Shown here one piece after another: positions 8,910 through 18,633 of a stretch of DNA of 64,000 nucleotides. Where the stretch lies: assembly GCA_963844315.1 (NCBI GenBank), contig CAWJOC010000022.1, forward strand, positions 62,001 through 126,000, written 5' to 3'. Under the pieces are notes generated by a model. It saw only the letters and a list, made by a program, of their open reading frames with translations. It was not told where the DNA came from and ran no database searches. A program made the position numbers and the translations under genes. The stretch comes from CAWAVN01 sp963844315. Lineage in GTDB: Bacteria > Planctomycetota > Planctomycetia > Planctomycetales > Planctomycetaceae. Position 1 is the first letter of the stretch. Each line of letters opens with the position of its first letter.

Positions 8910-10487
8910 TTATTCGACGTGATATTCCTCGGCCAGCTTTTGGAAGTTCGATAACCCATCGTCCGAGAGGCCCGAATCGCGCACGATTTCGGTCTCGGCG
9001 ATTTTGTTGCTGGTCAATTCCTTGGCGGCGGCGTGAATCCGACCGCTGGAATCGTAACGGTAGGTGACTTCCACCGGCGAGCCTTTGGGCAAGTCGGACG
9101 GCAGGTCCACGACGCGAAAATCACCGATCAAAGTGCAGCCCGCCGGATCCCGGGCTTCGCCTTCGAGAATCTCGACGTGAATCCGCTTCTGATTGTCCGA
9201 CGTGGTCACGAAACGCTGGCTCACGCTTTTGGGAATCTCCGTGTTTCGCGGAATCATGATGTGGTTCATCTTCCGCGATTTTTCTTCGGGATCGGTCACT
9301 TTGACGCCCAACGAGTGGGAATTGACATCGGAGGTGTTCACGGAACGCAGCCGCTTGAGCACCGCTTGAGCCAACCGGCTCTTGGCCCCTTTTTCGCGGG
9401 ATTCCAAAATCGCGGCGTGAATGGCCGCCCCTTGAGCCACCGCTTTTTCGGGTTCCAGCTCGCGGGAGGGATTGCCCTTGGTCACATCCCTGAGCATCTG
9501 CTCGACCACGGGCATGTACGTCGAACCGCCCACGAGCAGCACTTCGTCGAACGTCCCCGGCGCGATTCCCGCTTGCTTCATCACAAGCTCGGTGGTGTCT
9601 TTCGTGCGCTGCAGGAGGTCGCTTGTCATCCGCTCGAAATCGCCCCGGGTCAGGCTTACGGTCAATGTTTTGCCTTTGTGGTAAACGTTGATGGGAACCT
9701 GCCCCTTGCGGCTGAGTTCGCGCTTGGCATCTTCGCACTCTTGCTCGAAGGCTTTGAGGGATTCCGGAGTCTCGCGGGGATCATCGCCGAACTTCCGCCG
9801 GAACTGCTCGGCCACGTGGTCCACCAAGCGGCGGCTCCAATCTAACCCGCCGAGCATCACGTCCCCGTCCGTCGCCAGGACGCGAAACTGCGTGGGCGTG
9901 TAGCGGACCACGGTCACATCGAACGTCCCGCCGCCCAGATCGTAGACCAGAATGGTTCTGTCTTCCATCTTCAAATCCGTCCGGCCCAATTCGCCCCGGT
10001 TCCAGGCATAGGCGAGGGTCGCGGCGGTCGGCTCGTTGATGATGTCGATCACGTTCAGCCCCGCGATCCGGCCCGCGTCCTGGGTCGCCTTCCGGCGGAC
10101 ATCGTTGAAATAATAAGGCACGGTGATGACCGCGTTCGCAATCGGCCCGATCCGCTTTTCCGCATCCTGCTTGAGCTTTTTCAAAATCAATGCCGACACA
10201 AATTCCGACGTCAGCTTTTTATTGCGGTAAACGACGTAATAATCCTTGTTCCCCATTTGCCGTTTGACGGCTTCCACGATCTTGCTGGGGTCTTCGATCG
10301 AAGCCCGTTCCGGGGAAGGGCCAACGATGACTTGCCCTTCATCCCCCAAGAGCACCACCGAAGGGGTAATCTGGCGCTCATCCGCATTGTCGATCAAGAC
10401 CGCCTGCCCCTCATCATCGAGCCGGGCGATGGCGGAGTAAGTCGTTCCCAAGTCGATACCAACCGTTTGGCCGTCCAGAAATTGCAT
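8910..10487 (-). CDS. Hsp70/DnaK-family ATPase, short form
   Basis: Hsp70-type ATPase of 525 residues. The nucleotide-binding domain is complete: GIDLGTTYSAIA (phosphate 1), INEPTAATLAYAW, VYDLGGGTFDVTVV (phosphate 2) and VLLVGGSTYMPVVEQML (adenosine). A short substrate-binding beta domain follows (SHSLGVKV, MIPRNTEIPKS, VEILEGEARDP). The helical lid and the EEVD-like tail of DnaK (~630-640 residues) are missing, and the protein ends shortly after a short helix. It is therefore a paralogue rather than the housekeeping chaperone, which usually sits with grpE and dnaJ. It precedes the J-like membrane protein on the same strand and is a plausible partner for it. Confidence 0.88.
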   Translation of the reverse strand: MQFLDGQTVGIDLGTTYSAIARLDDEGQAVLIDNADERQITPSVVLLGDEGQVIVGPSPERASIEDPSKIVEAVKRQMGNKDYYVVYRNKKLTSEFVSALILKKLKQDAEKRIGPIANAVITVPYYFNDVRRKATQDAGRIAGLNVIDIINEPTAATLAYAWNRGELGRTDLKMEDRTILVYDLGGGTFDVTVVRYTPTQFRVLATDGDVMLGGLDWSRRLVDHVAEQFRRKFGDDPRETPESLKAFEQECEDAKRELSRKGQVPINVYHKGKTLTVSLTRGDFERMTSDLLQRTKDTTELVMKQAGIAPGTFDEVLLVGGSTYMPVVEQMLRDVTKGNPSRELEPEKAVAQGAAIHAAILESREKGAKSRLAQAVLKRLRSVNTSDVNSHSLGVKVTDPEEKSRKMNHIMIPRNTEIPKSVSQRFVTTSDNQKRIHVEILEGEARDPAGCTLIGDFRVVDLPSDLPKGSPVEVTYRYDSSGRIHAAAKELTSNKIAETEIVRDSGLSDDGLSNFQKLAEEYHVE

Positions 10488-10840
10488 AATTGTGCCTTTT
10501 TTAGATCGCGAACTTGAAACAGGTAATGCGATGGTTTCGCGTCATTTCCACCAATTTGAAGGGTCGGGTTTCTCAGGAAAAACCCGTTTCGTCGGGAGAG
10601 GAGTTTTCAGATTTCTCTATTGTGCCACTCCCAACATGCAGTTGCAAGCGGCCGAAACACCATCGCGAAGAGTCGCCGGAAAGTTGCCCCGGAGGACGAC
10701 TTCAAGCCCAAAGGATGTCTTAACAATTAATGTAACGCAGCCACGCGCAAAAATCCACACGGGATTTCCTGCCGAGACCATGCGCACCGCGTCAGCATTC
10801 ACAGTGGTTCGCGTGCATTCCACAAAAGTCGGTAAGACCA
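10488..10840. other. Intergenic gap upstream of the DnaK-like gene
   Basis: 353 bases with no credible reading frame. They lie between the DnaK-like start and the left end of the insertion sequence. The promoter for the minus-strand DnaK-like gene should lie here, but I could not identify confident -35/-10 boxes or a palindromic heat-shock operator. Confidence 0.5.
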
Positions 10841-12415
10841 GGGTGGCACGCAACGCCGGTAACGATTTGAATTTTGTTCGCTAGCTCTTGTGGAGACAGA
10901 ACTTATCGCAAAGACTCCTCCTTGGACCAGAGACCGTTGGTCGCGGATATCTCGTAGCCCAAGGAAGGAGTCAGGGGATGCGAAGGGTCAGGAAGTCTCA
11001 AAAGCGTTCTGCGAAGAAGGCCAAGAAGGATCGAAGTGCCAAACGGGTTAAGGGTTCGCCGCGCAGAACGTTGAGCCGCGCGATTCGTTCGTTTTTGCCG
11101 GGTGCTATTTTTACCGGTCTTTCCCGGCATGGCAACTCTCAATGGTCTTTGGGCGTGCTGTCGTTTGTCGCCCTGCTGTGGGCGTTTTCGAAGGAGACGA
11201 CTTTGACCGAGCGGTATGCCTTGGCCCAAGAGATCGCGGCCCATTGGTTCCCTGGCGAGTTCCTCGCGACCAGTTATCGGGGTTTCATGAAGGCCCTCGT
11301 AAGGCACAACACCGTCCTGGTGAAGGTCATTTCCGAAAGGCTCAGGATGCGGATGCTGGAACTGGAAGGCGAACGCGGGAAGATTGCCGGTTTGACGCCC
11401 TTCGTGGTGGATGGCAGCCAGGTTGGAGCTCCTTGGACGAAAGCCAACGAAAAGATTTTGGGCAAGCAGGGGCGAAAACCCCGAGGCGCGAAATGCCAGA
11501 AGAAGGAAGCCGGCTTAAGGCCCCAACTGACACTGACGCTGCTGTGGCACATGAATCTGGGACTGCCTTGGGCGTGGAAGCACGGGGGCCTCTCGGAAGG
11601 CGAACGCACCCAGTTCCGCGAATTGCTGGGCCAATTGCCGAAAGCCTCGCTCATCGTGGCCGATGCGGGGTTCGTGGGTTATCTGTTGTGGCAAACGATC
11701 TTAAGCGGAGGCCGTCATTTTCTCTTTCGCGTGGGCGCGAACGTGGAACTGCTCCAAGAACTGGTTCCGGGTTTGGAGATCCAGCGTGATGGCGAGCGCG
11801 TGTGGTTGTGGCCTTTAGGCCAACGGCAAAAGGGCTCTCCGCCTTTGGCCCTGCGGTTGATCCGAGTGCAAAAGGGAAAGCAGGCTTGGTATTTGGTGAC
11901 CTCGCTCCTTGATCCCTGGGACTTGACCGAGACAGAGGCGTCAAAACTTTATACGCGAAGATGGGGCGTGGAAGGCTACTTTAGAACCTTAAAGCAAACC
12001 TTGGAAAAGAGCAAAATGCGGAGCTACACGCCAACGTGCCGGGATGCGAACTGGACTGGTCGCTGCTCTCGCTGTGGCTTTTGAGCCTCTTAGGCAAGCA
12101 GGAACTCATGTCCCAAACCATTGATCCGGAGCACTATAGCCCCGCGCAAGCCCGCCGGTTGATCCATCGCGAATTGCGCTATCAAGCTGTGGGTGAAGAA
12201 CGCTTGGATGTTTCGGAATTCCAGTCCGCCGTGAAGGACCGTTACCAGCGAACCACAAGCAAGAAGGCTCGCCACGACCAGCGCAAGAAACATGATCCTG
12301 CTCCCCGCGCACCCAAACTCACGAAAGCGCGGCACTTGCAAAAACAAGCCGCCAAAGCCTTAATGCAATCTCAAACGAGAGCCGCATAAATCGTTACCGG
12401 CGTTGCGTGCCACCC
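10841..12415 (+). mobile_element. IS4-family-like insertion sequence with 28-bp terminal inverted repeats
   Basis: A 1575-base element. The left end at 10841 begins GGGTGGCACGCAACGCCGGT and continues AACGATTT. The right end at 12388-12415 is its exact reverse complement, so 28 bases match perfectly. The interior codes one DDE transposase. I see no convincing target-site duplication in the immediate flanks (GGTAAGACCA on the left, AAACCCAAGA on the right). That could reflect an old insertion, a flank deletion, recombination between copies, or further assembly errors. Confidence 0.85.
10888..12389 (+). CDS. IS4-like DDE transposase (frameshifted)
   Basis: Transposase of the insertion sequence. 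Residues ~170-200 carry the first catalytic region (TPFVVDGSQVGAPW, with D in VDGSQ). The second lies near SLIVADAGFVGYLLW (D in VADAGF). The YREK-like region is YTRRWGVEGYFRTLKQTLEKSKM, containing the conserved glutamate (E in VEGYF). Near 12015-12035 the frame shifts: the continuation ELHANVPGCELDWSLLSLWLLSLLG, typical of IS4 C-termini, is in another frame and runs to 12389 with a basic tail. The N-terminus is a lysine/arginine-rich segment. The true start may be the ATG at 10978 (MRRVRKSQKRS). Whether the element is active depends on whether the shift is real. Confidence 0.85.
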
Positions 12416-12448
12416 AAACCCAAGAAGCCGTCATGTGGCGGCTCGATG

Positions 12449-13556
12449 TTATTCCGCAGTTTCAAAGCGGTGCGTGGGGACGGGGCGACCGGGGCGGAAG
12501 CTTTGGGTTTGGCGAAACTCCGGAGTCGCATCACGGGATTGGCAGACCTCTTCAATCACGCTTTTGACATGGGCTTCGAGCATTTCCGGATCGCACGCCA
12601 CGCGCGCATTCACGATCAAATCCACGTCTTTGACTTCGCAATGAGACGGCAGCGAAAGTTCGGGCGGAGTGTCGCTGCTGATCAAGTTCGCGACTCCGAA
12701 AAAGCCCTCCCAAAGCCCGATGGTTTTGAGGTCGCGCGGTTTCCGCTTCAATGCCGCCCAGTGAATCTCGAAGCTTCGTCACGACTTCCAACAGCAAGTC
12801 ATCTAGCGAAAACGCCGTTTCCGATGTGATTCGCAGACTGCTGTTGAGCCAACCCAACTCCGCTTCGCCCTCGGCGTAGGTATCGTAGTCAATATCCAAA
12901 ACCCGGCGGCCAAAATCGCCGTCCTGGGCCAGAAACTCGCTCAAGACCTCAAAACCTTCTCCCGTCCGGGCGGAGATTCTGAGGACGGGCGTGCCTGGAT
13001 ATTCCGCTTTGAGCACGGCTGCCAATTCCTCCACCGCAGCGGGTGAAAGCTCATCAATGCGATTGATCAAAATGGCGTCGGCTTCTTCCAACTGTTTTTT
13101 CAGAATGTAAGCCGCCTTGGGCGAGAAGCCCGCTTTCACTTCCTTTCGCAAAACTTTCAACCCGTGACTCGGTTTTAGGATCACGGCATACGGGGCGATG
13201 TGAAACTCCGCGTCGAACAGCCGTTTGATCGGTTGAATCACCGTGGCCACCAGGTCGGTGCAACTGCCGACGGGTTCGGCGAGCAGCACATCGGGCCTTT
13301 TGCACTCGCCGAGTTTTTCGATGGTATCCATCAATTCATTGAAGTTGCAGCAAAAGCAAGCCCCCGCGACTTCACCCACGTCAAACCCTTGCGAGCGCAG
13401 CGTATTTGTATCGACAAGGTCCGTCGCCTGGTCGTTGGTCACAATGCCCACGTTGAGGTTTTGATCCAGATAATGCCGGGCCAATCGTCCGAGCGTTGTG
13501 GTCTTTCCCGCTCCCAAAAATCCCCCGACCATAATGTAACGAATTTTATGCGGCAT
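12449..13556 (-). CDS. CobW/G3E-family GTPase, putative metal chaperone (frameshifted)
   Basis: P-loop GTPase of the G3E group, whose members deliver metals such as Co, Zn or Ni. Walker A is GGFLGAGKTT at residues 11-20. The CxCC metal motif reads ACFCCNFNEL (C67, C69, C70). The Walker B-like stretch is DVLLAEPVGSCTD, and the guanine motif region is LINRIDEL. After residue ~255 the frame shifts near 12760-12785; the tail WAALKRKPRDLKTIGLWEGFF and VDLIVNARVACDPEMLEAH lies in the next frame and ends at 12449. That C-terminal part probably mediates partner or metal recognition. It is divergent from the HDOD-GGDEF gene. The metal cannot be inferred. Confidence 0.8.
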
Positions 13557-13689
13557 CTTGATAATTCCTGGAGGAGAAACCGGTGGTGCAATCCTGCAAA
13601 AGATTTGATTAGATTATAGCTTGATGCGAGAGCTTTACGAACCGTATCGCGGAATGGCTGAGCATGAGCCCGACGTTTGAGGTTTTCCG

Positions 13690-15581
13690 TTGATTGAGTT
13701 GCCCGTGCCGAGTGCGCTTTGGGAATGGCCCACTTCTCCCGAAATCGCCCATCACATTTTGATGCTTTTGCCGTTGGAAAAAGCGTCCCTTCCCGAATTG
13801 CTGAATGTGATCCGCTGGGATCCCGCGATTTCCCTGCGAATCCTGGCCGCCGCGAATGCCAGCCCGCGCGGTCAAACTTCTCCCGCGCTTTCGCTGCCTC
13901 AGGCGCGGCTATTGTTGAATGATCTCACGATTCAACTGTTGGCTTTGCAATTCACGCTGGACAGCCTTTCGCCGGAGAATGCACCTGATCGGCTTGCTTA
14001 CGAAACATTCTGGCTGCAATCCCGCATCCATGCTGTCACGGTCAGTCTGCTTGCTGAAGAAAACTCGGCACAGGATGAAGTCGATCCGTTTCTCGCCGGC
14101 TTGTTTTTGGCCTCGAATCGCCTGGCGCTTTTAAAATCGAACCCCAAGCGGTTTCGATCCATCGAAGACATCGTGATCCAAACCGCGCGACCTTGGTGCG
14201 ACGTGGAACGCGAACTTCAAGAAATGCCGGTTGAGCATCCCTTGGTTCAAGCTGGCTTCCCGGCGGATTTCGTCGACGCTGTGAGAGCTTATCAGTTGCT
14301 CTTTCCGCAACGGTTGAACTCCCGTTGGGGACAGCGGCTTGCCGTCGCGGAGGCAATGGCAGACCTTCTGGTATTGTCTGAAAGAAATCCCGAGCGATCC
14401 GGCGAATGGCTGGATCGATTGACGGTGCAACACACGAATTTTGTCGCTGAGAACGAAGCGGCCGATGCGTCGATTGAATCCCTGATAGATCGGGTTCGCT
14501 GTCGGCTTGAGCAGTGGTTGCCTTCGTTAGAGAAACACATCGATCCTTTGCCATTGATGAACCGGGCCAATCGCGAGGTTGGCAGGTTGGGATGGCAGGC
14601 CGGGCAAACCCTGGAGCAATCCAAACGGAAGATTTCCTGGCTCAAGCGGCAGGCGCTTCGCGATCCCTTAACGGGGGTTTACAATCGGCGGTTCCTTTGG
14701 GAGACACTCCAGAAGGAAGCGGCCCGTTGCTGCCGGCACGCCAATCCCATCGGCCTGTTGTTCGTGGATGTGGATGAGTTTAAGTCCTTAAACGACGCCT
14801 GGGGCCATTTGGTCGGCGACCGGGTTCTTCGTCAGGTTGCGGAAACGTTATCGGGCCAGTTGCCGCCGCGGACATTCTGGCCCGCTTTGGGGGCGAGGAA
14901 TTCGTGGTGCTTCCGAATGACCCGACCGAAACGGGCCTCGTGCAGTTGGCCGAGCGATTGCGCGGGGCCGTGGAGCGGTTGGAAATCCAGGTGGAGGATA
15001 GCCGGATTCCCGTGACCGTCAGCGTCGGATGCACGCTCATCGTTCCTCGCCAAAACGATTTGGATTTAGCGCACGACCTTCTGGCATCGGCTGATGCCGC
15101 CATGTACGAAGCCAAGAAACAGGGACGGAACCAGGTGGTGCTGCGCTCGATGCGGGAGGAATCGGAAGGGTCGCTCATGCAGCGCCCAATGGATCGCGCC
15201 ATCAGTCGCTCGCTGGCAGTCCACGATATTCTTCCATCCAAAATCATTGAGGAGCTTTTGGCGGAGAGATTTCCCTGGGAAGCATTGGCGGATGATGCCG
15301 ATCTCCCCGAAGAGGTATTCACGACGCTCCACGAAGCCCCGAACATTCGCATCGAACGGATCATCTCGCGTGGGCACGCATCGCCTGAGGGCTTTTGGTA
15401 CGATCAACCCCAACACGAATGGGTCATTTTATTGCACGGAGCGGCCAGGCTGCGGTTTGAAGACGAAGAGATCGAGTTGGAGCTTGGCGATTTCGTGAAC
15501 ATCCCCGCCCACAAGAAGCACCGCGTGGAGTGGACAGCTTCGGAAGGGCCGACCATTTGGTTGGCGGTGCATTATGGCTAA
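13690..15581 (+). CDS. HDOD-GGDEF-cupin protein (frameshifted in GGDEF)
   Basis: Signalling protein of about 630 residues, read from a TTG at 13690. The N-terminal ~230 residues look like an HDOD domain (LLPLEKASLPELLNVIRWDPAISLRILAAAN). A coiled linker follows, then a diguanylate cyclase domain starting LRDPLTGVYNRRFLWETL and containing LFVDVDEFKSLNDAWGHLVGD. A base is missing near 14866-14870: the active-site motif ILARFGGEEFVVLP is in the next frame, with the end VSVGC and ADAAMYEAKKQGRNQV. The same frame then runs directly into a cupin (GHASPEGFWYDQPQHEWVILL, LGDFVNIPAHKKHRVEW). A TTG at about 15257 behind GAGGAG could instead start a separate cupin, so the fusion is uncertain. Confidence 0.75.
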
Positions 15582-15605
15582 TCCCTCCAAAACCGAGGAG
15601 ACATT

Positions 15606-16529
15606 ATGCTGAGATTCTTTTTCTTCCTGCTCATCACATTCCCCGCGGACTTCGTGCAAGCCGTCGAAGAGAATCCTCCGGTCTCATTCCGGCAAGACAA
15701 AGGCAATCTTGAAATCTCCATCGGCGGGAAAACCATTGCCGAGTATATCTTTAACGACGACCAAATCCGGCGGCCTTACTTTCGGCATTTGCGGACGCTC
15801 TCCGGCTTGCAGGTGACGCGCAATCATCCGCCCGTGAAGGGACAAGACCTTGACGACCATGACACGATGCACCCCGGACTCTGGTTGGCGTTCGGTGACC
15901 TCGATGGAGCCGATTTCTGGAGGAACAAGGGCCAAGTTCGGCACGTGGGGTTTATCAAACCGCCCGAGGGCAATCCGGGCTGCGGTTCGTTCACGGTTCG
16001 GAACTCTTATGAGGCCAACGGGAAAATCCTCTGTGTCGAGGAGTGCCAAATCACCATTACCGTGCGGCCTCTGGGTTATTTCCTCGATTGGAGTTCGAGT
16101 TTTCGTTCGGAGCAAGGCGACTTCACCTTTGGCGACCAGGAGGAGATGGGTCTTGGAGTGCGAGTCGCCACGCCGCTTACCGTCGTCAAGGGCGGTGCCA
16201 TCACGGATAGCGAAGGTCGCAAGAATGAAGCACAGGTCTGGGGCAAACAGGCGGACTGGTGCGAGTACGTCGGCGTGTTGGACGGACAAAACGTTGGGGT
16301 TGTGCTGATCCCCCATCCACGGAATTTCCGGCGCTCGTGGTTTCATGCCCGCGATTATGGCCTGTTGGTCGCGAACCCCTTTGGCCAGAATGCGTTTACC
16401 AAGGGCGAAAACAGCCGGATCACGGTCAAAACGGGCGAGAAGTTCGCGTTGCGATTCGGCGTGCTGGTTTATGCCAGTCCCCAAAGAGACGTAAAAATCG
16501 ATCGTTCATTCGGCAGTGAGGAACCCTAA
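15606..16529 (+). CDS. Exported PmoA-like (DUF6807) protein
   Basis: A 307-residue protein with a signal peptide (MLRFFFFLLITFPADFVQAVE) behind a good GAGGAG ribosome site. The mature part matches the PmoA-like/DUF6807 family: YIFNDDQIRRPYFRHLRTLSGLQVTRNHPP, then the marker DLDDHDTMHPGLWLAFGDLDGADFWRNKG. Further motifs are WFHARDYGLLVANPFGQNAFTKGE and a C-terminal beta-rich end. Such proteins are common in planctomycetes and are thought to act on carbohydrates or as secreted structural beta-proteins; despite the name there is no evidence for methane oxidation. The gap to the preceding cupin stop is only 24 bases, so co-transcription is likely. Confidence 0.82.
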   Translation: MLRFFFFLLITFPADFVQAVEENPPVSFRQDKGNLEISIGGKTIAEYIFNDDQIRRPYFRHLRTLSGLQVTRNHPPVKGQDLDDHDTMHPGLWLAFGDLDGADFWRNKGQVRHVGFIKPPEGNPGCGSFTVRNSYEANGKILCVEECQITITVRPLGYFLDWSSSFRSEQGDFTFGDQEEMGLGVRVATPLTVVKGGAITDSEGRKNEAQVWGKQADWCEYVGVLDGQNVGVVLIPHPRNFRRSWFHARDYGLLVANPFGQNAFTKGENSRITVKTGEKFALRFGVLVYASPQRDVKIDRSFGSEEP

Positions 16530-16617
16530 CGGAAAGGGCGTGCCCACCCAAGCCAGGGCAAAGGAAAGTCCAGAATGATCCTCGATTTTGAATTCGGTTC
16601 ACTTTAATCTAAACTTC

Positions 16618-17181
16618 ATGCCAGACATCACACAAATTCTCAAGGAAGTCGAAGCGGGGCAGGCGGGGGCAACGGAGCAACTGCTAAGTTTGGTGTATGA
16701 CGAGCTTCGCGCGTTGGCCGCCGCCAAGATGACTTCGGAACGCCTGGATCATACTCTGCAAGGCACGGCCCTTGTCCATGAGGCGTATCTGAGGTTGGTC
16801 GGTTCCGCCCAGAAGGACGACTGGTCAAGCCGGGGACACTTCTTTGCCGCGGCGGCCGAGGCGATGCGGCGCATGCTGATCGACCATGCCCGTCAACGAA
16901 AGTCCCAAAAACGGACCCTGCGCGAGAAATCGCCTCCCCAAGAGGCGATTGAGAAGAACGCGGCGTTGTGCCTGGATGACATGCTCGATTTCAATGAGGG
17001 CCTGATCCTGTTGGAGGAATCCGCCCCAAAGACAGCGGAACTGGTGAAACTCCGCATATTTGCCGGGCTTTCCGTGGACGATGCGGCGGCGGTTCTTGGC
17101 ATTCCCGTCCGAACGGCGTATCGCGATTGGTCCTTCGCTCAAGCCTGGCTGTTCCGCCATTTGAAACCCAACCACGAGTAA
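16618..17181 (+). CDS. ECF-type RNA polymerase sigma factor
   Basis: A 187-residue extracytoplasmic-function sigma factor of the group expanded in planctomycetes (sigma70_ECF). I take the ATG at 16618 (MPDITQILKEVEAGQ); the ATG at 16588 would add 10 residues. Region 2 contains LLSLVYDELRALAAAKM and LDHTLQGTALVHEAYLRLVG, with RGHFFAAAAEAMRRMLIDHARQRKSQKR. Region 4 is the helix-turn-helix KLRIFAGLSVDDAAAVLGIPVRTAYRDWSFAQAWL. In this group the sigma gene is often followed by a Ser/Thr kinase; here it is not, and no anti-sigma factor is adjacent. The next gene is a DUF1559 protein. Confidence 0.92.
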   Translation: MPDITQILKEVEAGQAGATEQLLSLVYDELRALAAAKMTSERLDHTLQGTALVHEAYLRLVGSAQKDDWSSRGHFFAAAAEAMRRMLIDHARQRKSQKRTLREKSPPQEAIEKNAALCLDDMLDFNEGLILLEESAPKTAELVKLRIFAGLSVDDAAAVLGIPVRTAYRDWSFAQAWLFRHLKPNHE

Positions 17182-17229
17182 GAATCTGTCCCATAAGGTT
17201 AGGTTCGCGGAGAACGATCAATCCCAACC

Positions 17230-17292
17230 CTGAGCGGCACGGCGTAGCCGCCGGTCGAATGTAAAACCGGCGGCTAGCGCCGTGCCGCTCAG
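17230..17292. repeat. Palindromic repeat CTGAGCGGCACGGCG
   Basis: Inverted repeat in the sigma-factor/DUF1559 gap. The left arm CTGAGCGGCACGGCG-TAGCCGCCGGT (17230-17255) pairs with the right arm ACCGGCGGCTAGCGCCGTGC-CGCTCAG (17266-17292) around a ~10-base loop, with one unpaired base. It could act as a terminator-like stem for the sigma-factor gene but lacks a T-run. The rest of the 316-base gap shows nothing coding. Confidence 0.8.
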
Positions 17293-17497
17293 ATCAATCC
17301 GACTTATCGGATAGATTCTAAAACCCACCGGATGCCGGCCGCTTTCGGTGCTTCGGTGGGCAACGCCTGGCGAGTCGTCGATTCTCTTTAATCTCGAAAC
17401 CGTGATTTTTCCTCCTGAGACTTGTGTTCTGATTCAGAATCATTATTCTGACGTTCGTTTGAATGTCTATATGGTTTAGGTGTGAGGGAAATCGGCC

Positions 17498-18569
17498 ATG
17501 TCTCAAACTCGACAGGGATCAAGCGGGAAAGTTCGGGTAGGGTTCACGCTCATCGAATTGCTGGTGGTCATCGCGATTATCGCCATCCTGATTGCTCTTT
17601 TGCTTCCCGCCGTGCAACAGGCGCGAAGCGGCCCGGCGAACGCAGTGCAAGAGCCATCTCAAACAACTGGGGATCGCACTTCATAACTATTCCGAAGCCC
17701 TCAACACGTTTCCGCCGAACTTGATCCCCGGCGGAAGACCCGGATCACCGGGATACATCGGCTATTCCAAAGGGAATTGGGGCGTGATGGCCTACCTGAC
17801 TCCCTTCCTGGAACAAACCGCCGTGTATGGGCTGCTCAATTTGGAGTCGCCGACCTACGCCAACGTCGGCGGATCATGGATCATTCCGGACGCCAATAAT
17901 CGTCTGGCGGCTTCGACGCTGGTTCCGCTTTATCTCTGTCCGTCCGATGCCTCCCAAAAAGTTTCGACCAATTGGGGCGTGACCGAAGGCATCGGCCCCA
18001 CGAATTACTGTGCCAACATGGGAACGGGAATCGACCCGACCGGCGGGACGCAACATGGCTCGCCCTATAGTGCCGATGGGGTGTTTTTCGCCGACTCCAA
18101 AATCCGGTTTGCCGACCTCAGGGATGGCAGCAGCAACACGGCGGCCATGTCCGAAAGCCTGCTGGGAGAGGGAGCGACCACCACGGGAGCCACTCCGCCG
18201 GGGTCCGAGGAGACGATTTACAAGAATCTGGCCTTCGGGCAGAACATCAGCGATGCCAGTTGTGCGGCGGCCACGACCTGGAACCAGGCGGACCCAAGGC
18301 AGTTCTCCTGGTATTCGGGCGAAATCCGCTGTGCCTCGTATAACCACTATTACATGCCCAACAGCAAGTTTTATGATTGCGTCGCCAATGGTCCGGCCAG
18401 CGAGGGTTTTATCGCCTCCGGCTGGAAAGCCGCCCGCAGCCAACACGCCGGCGGGGTGAATCTGCTCTTATGTGATGGGGCCGTGCGGTTTGTGAGTGAG
18501 AATGTCGATCAAGGCACTTGGCGGAGCCTTGCCACTCGATCCGGCGGGGAAGTGATGGGCGAGTTCTGA
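17498..18569 (+). CDS. DUF1559 protein with prepilin-type leader (frameshifted)
   Basis: Planctomycete DUF1559 protein, probably exported through a type II/IV-pilus-like assembly system. The N-terminus has the class III leader and methylation motif VGFTLIELLVVIAIIAILIA, ending PAVQQAR. Two bases seem to be lost in a GC repeat at 17622-17627: REAARRTQCKSHLKQLGIALHNY continues in the next frame. Typical DUF1559 landmarks follow: YLTPFLEQTAVY, LYLCPSD, RFADLRDGSSNTAAMSESLLGEG. The C-terminal motif is SQHAGGVNLLLCDGAVRFVSENVD. The exact role is unknown; these proteins are secreted pseudopilin-like products present in dozens of copies in related genomes. Confidence 0.88.
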
Positions 18570-18633
18570 TTGTTTCATACTCTCCTCACCAGAATGTTAG
18601 GACCGAAAGCCGGGTGCCGGCTTTGGAGACTTT

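Noticed and set aside
10617..10853. Small minus-strand frame in the gap before the insertion sequence
   Set aside because: No ribosome site, no recognisable sequence and it runs into the IS end.
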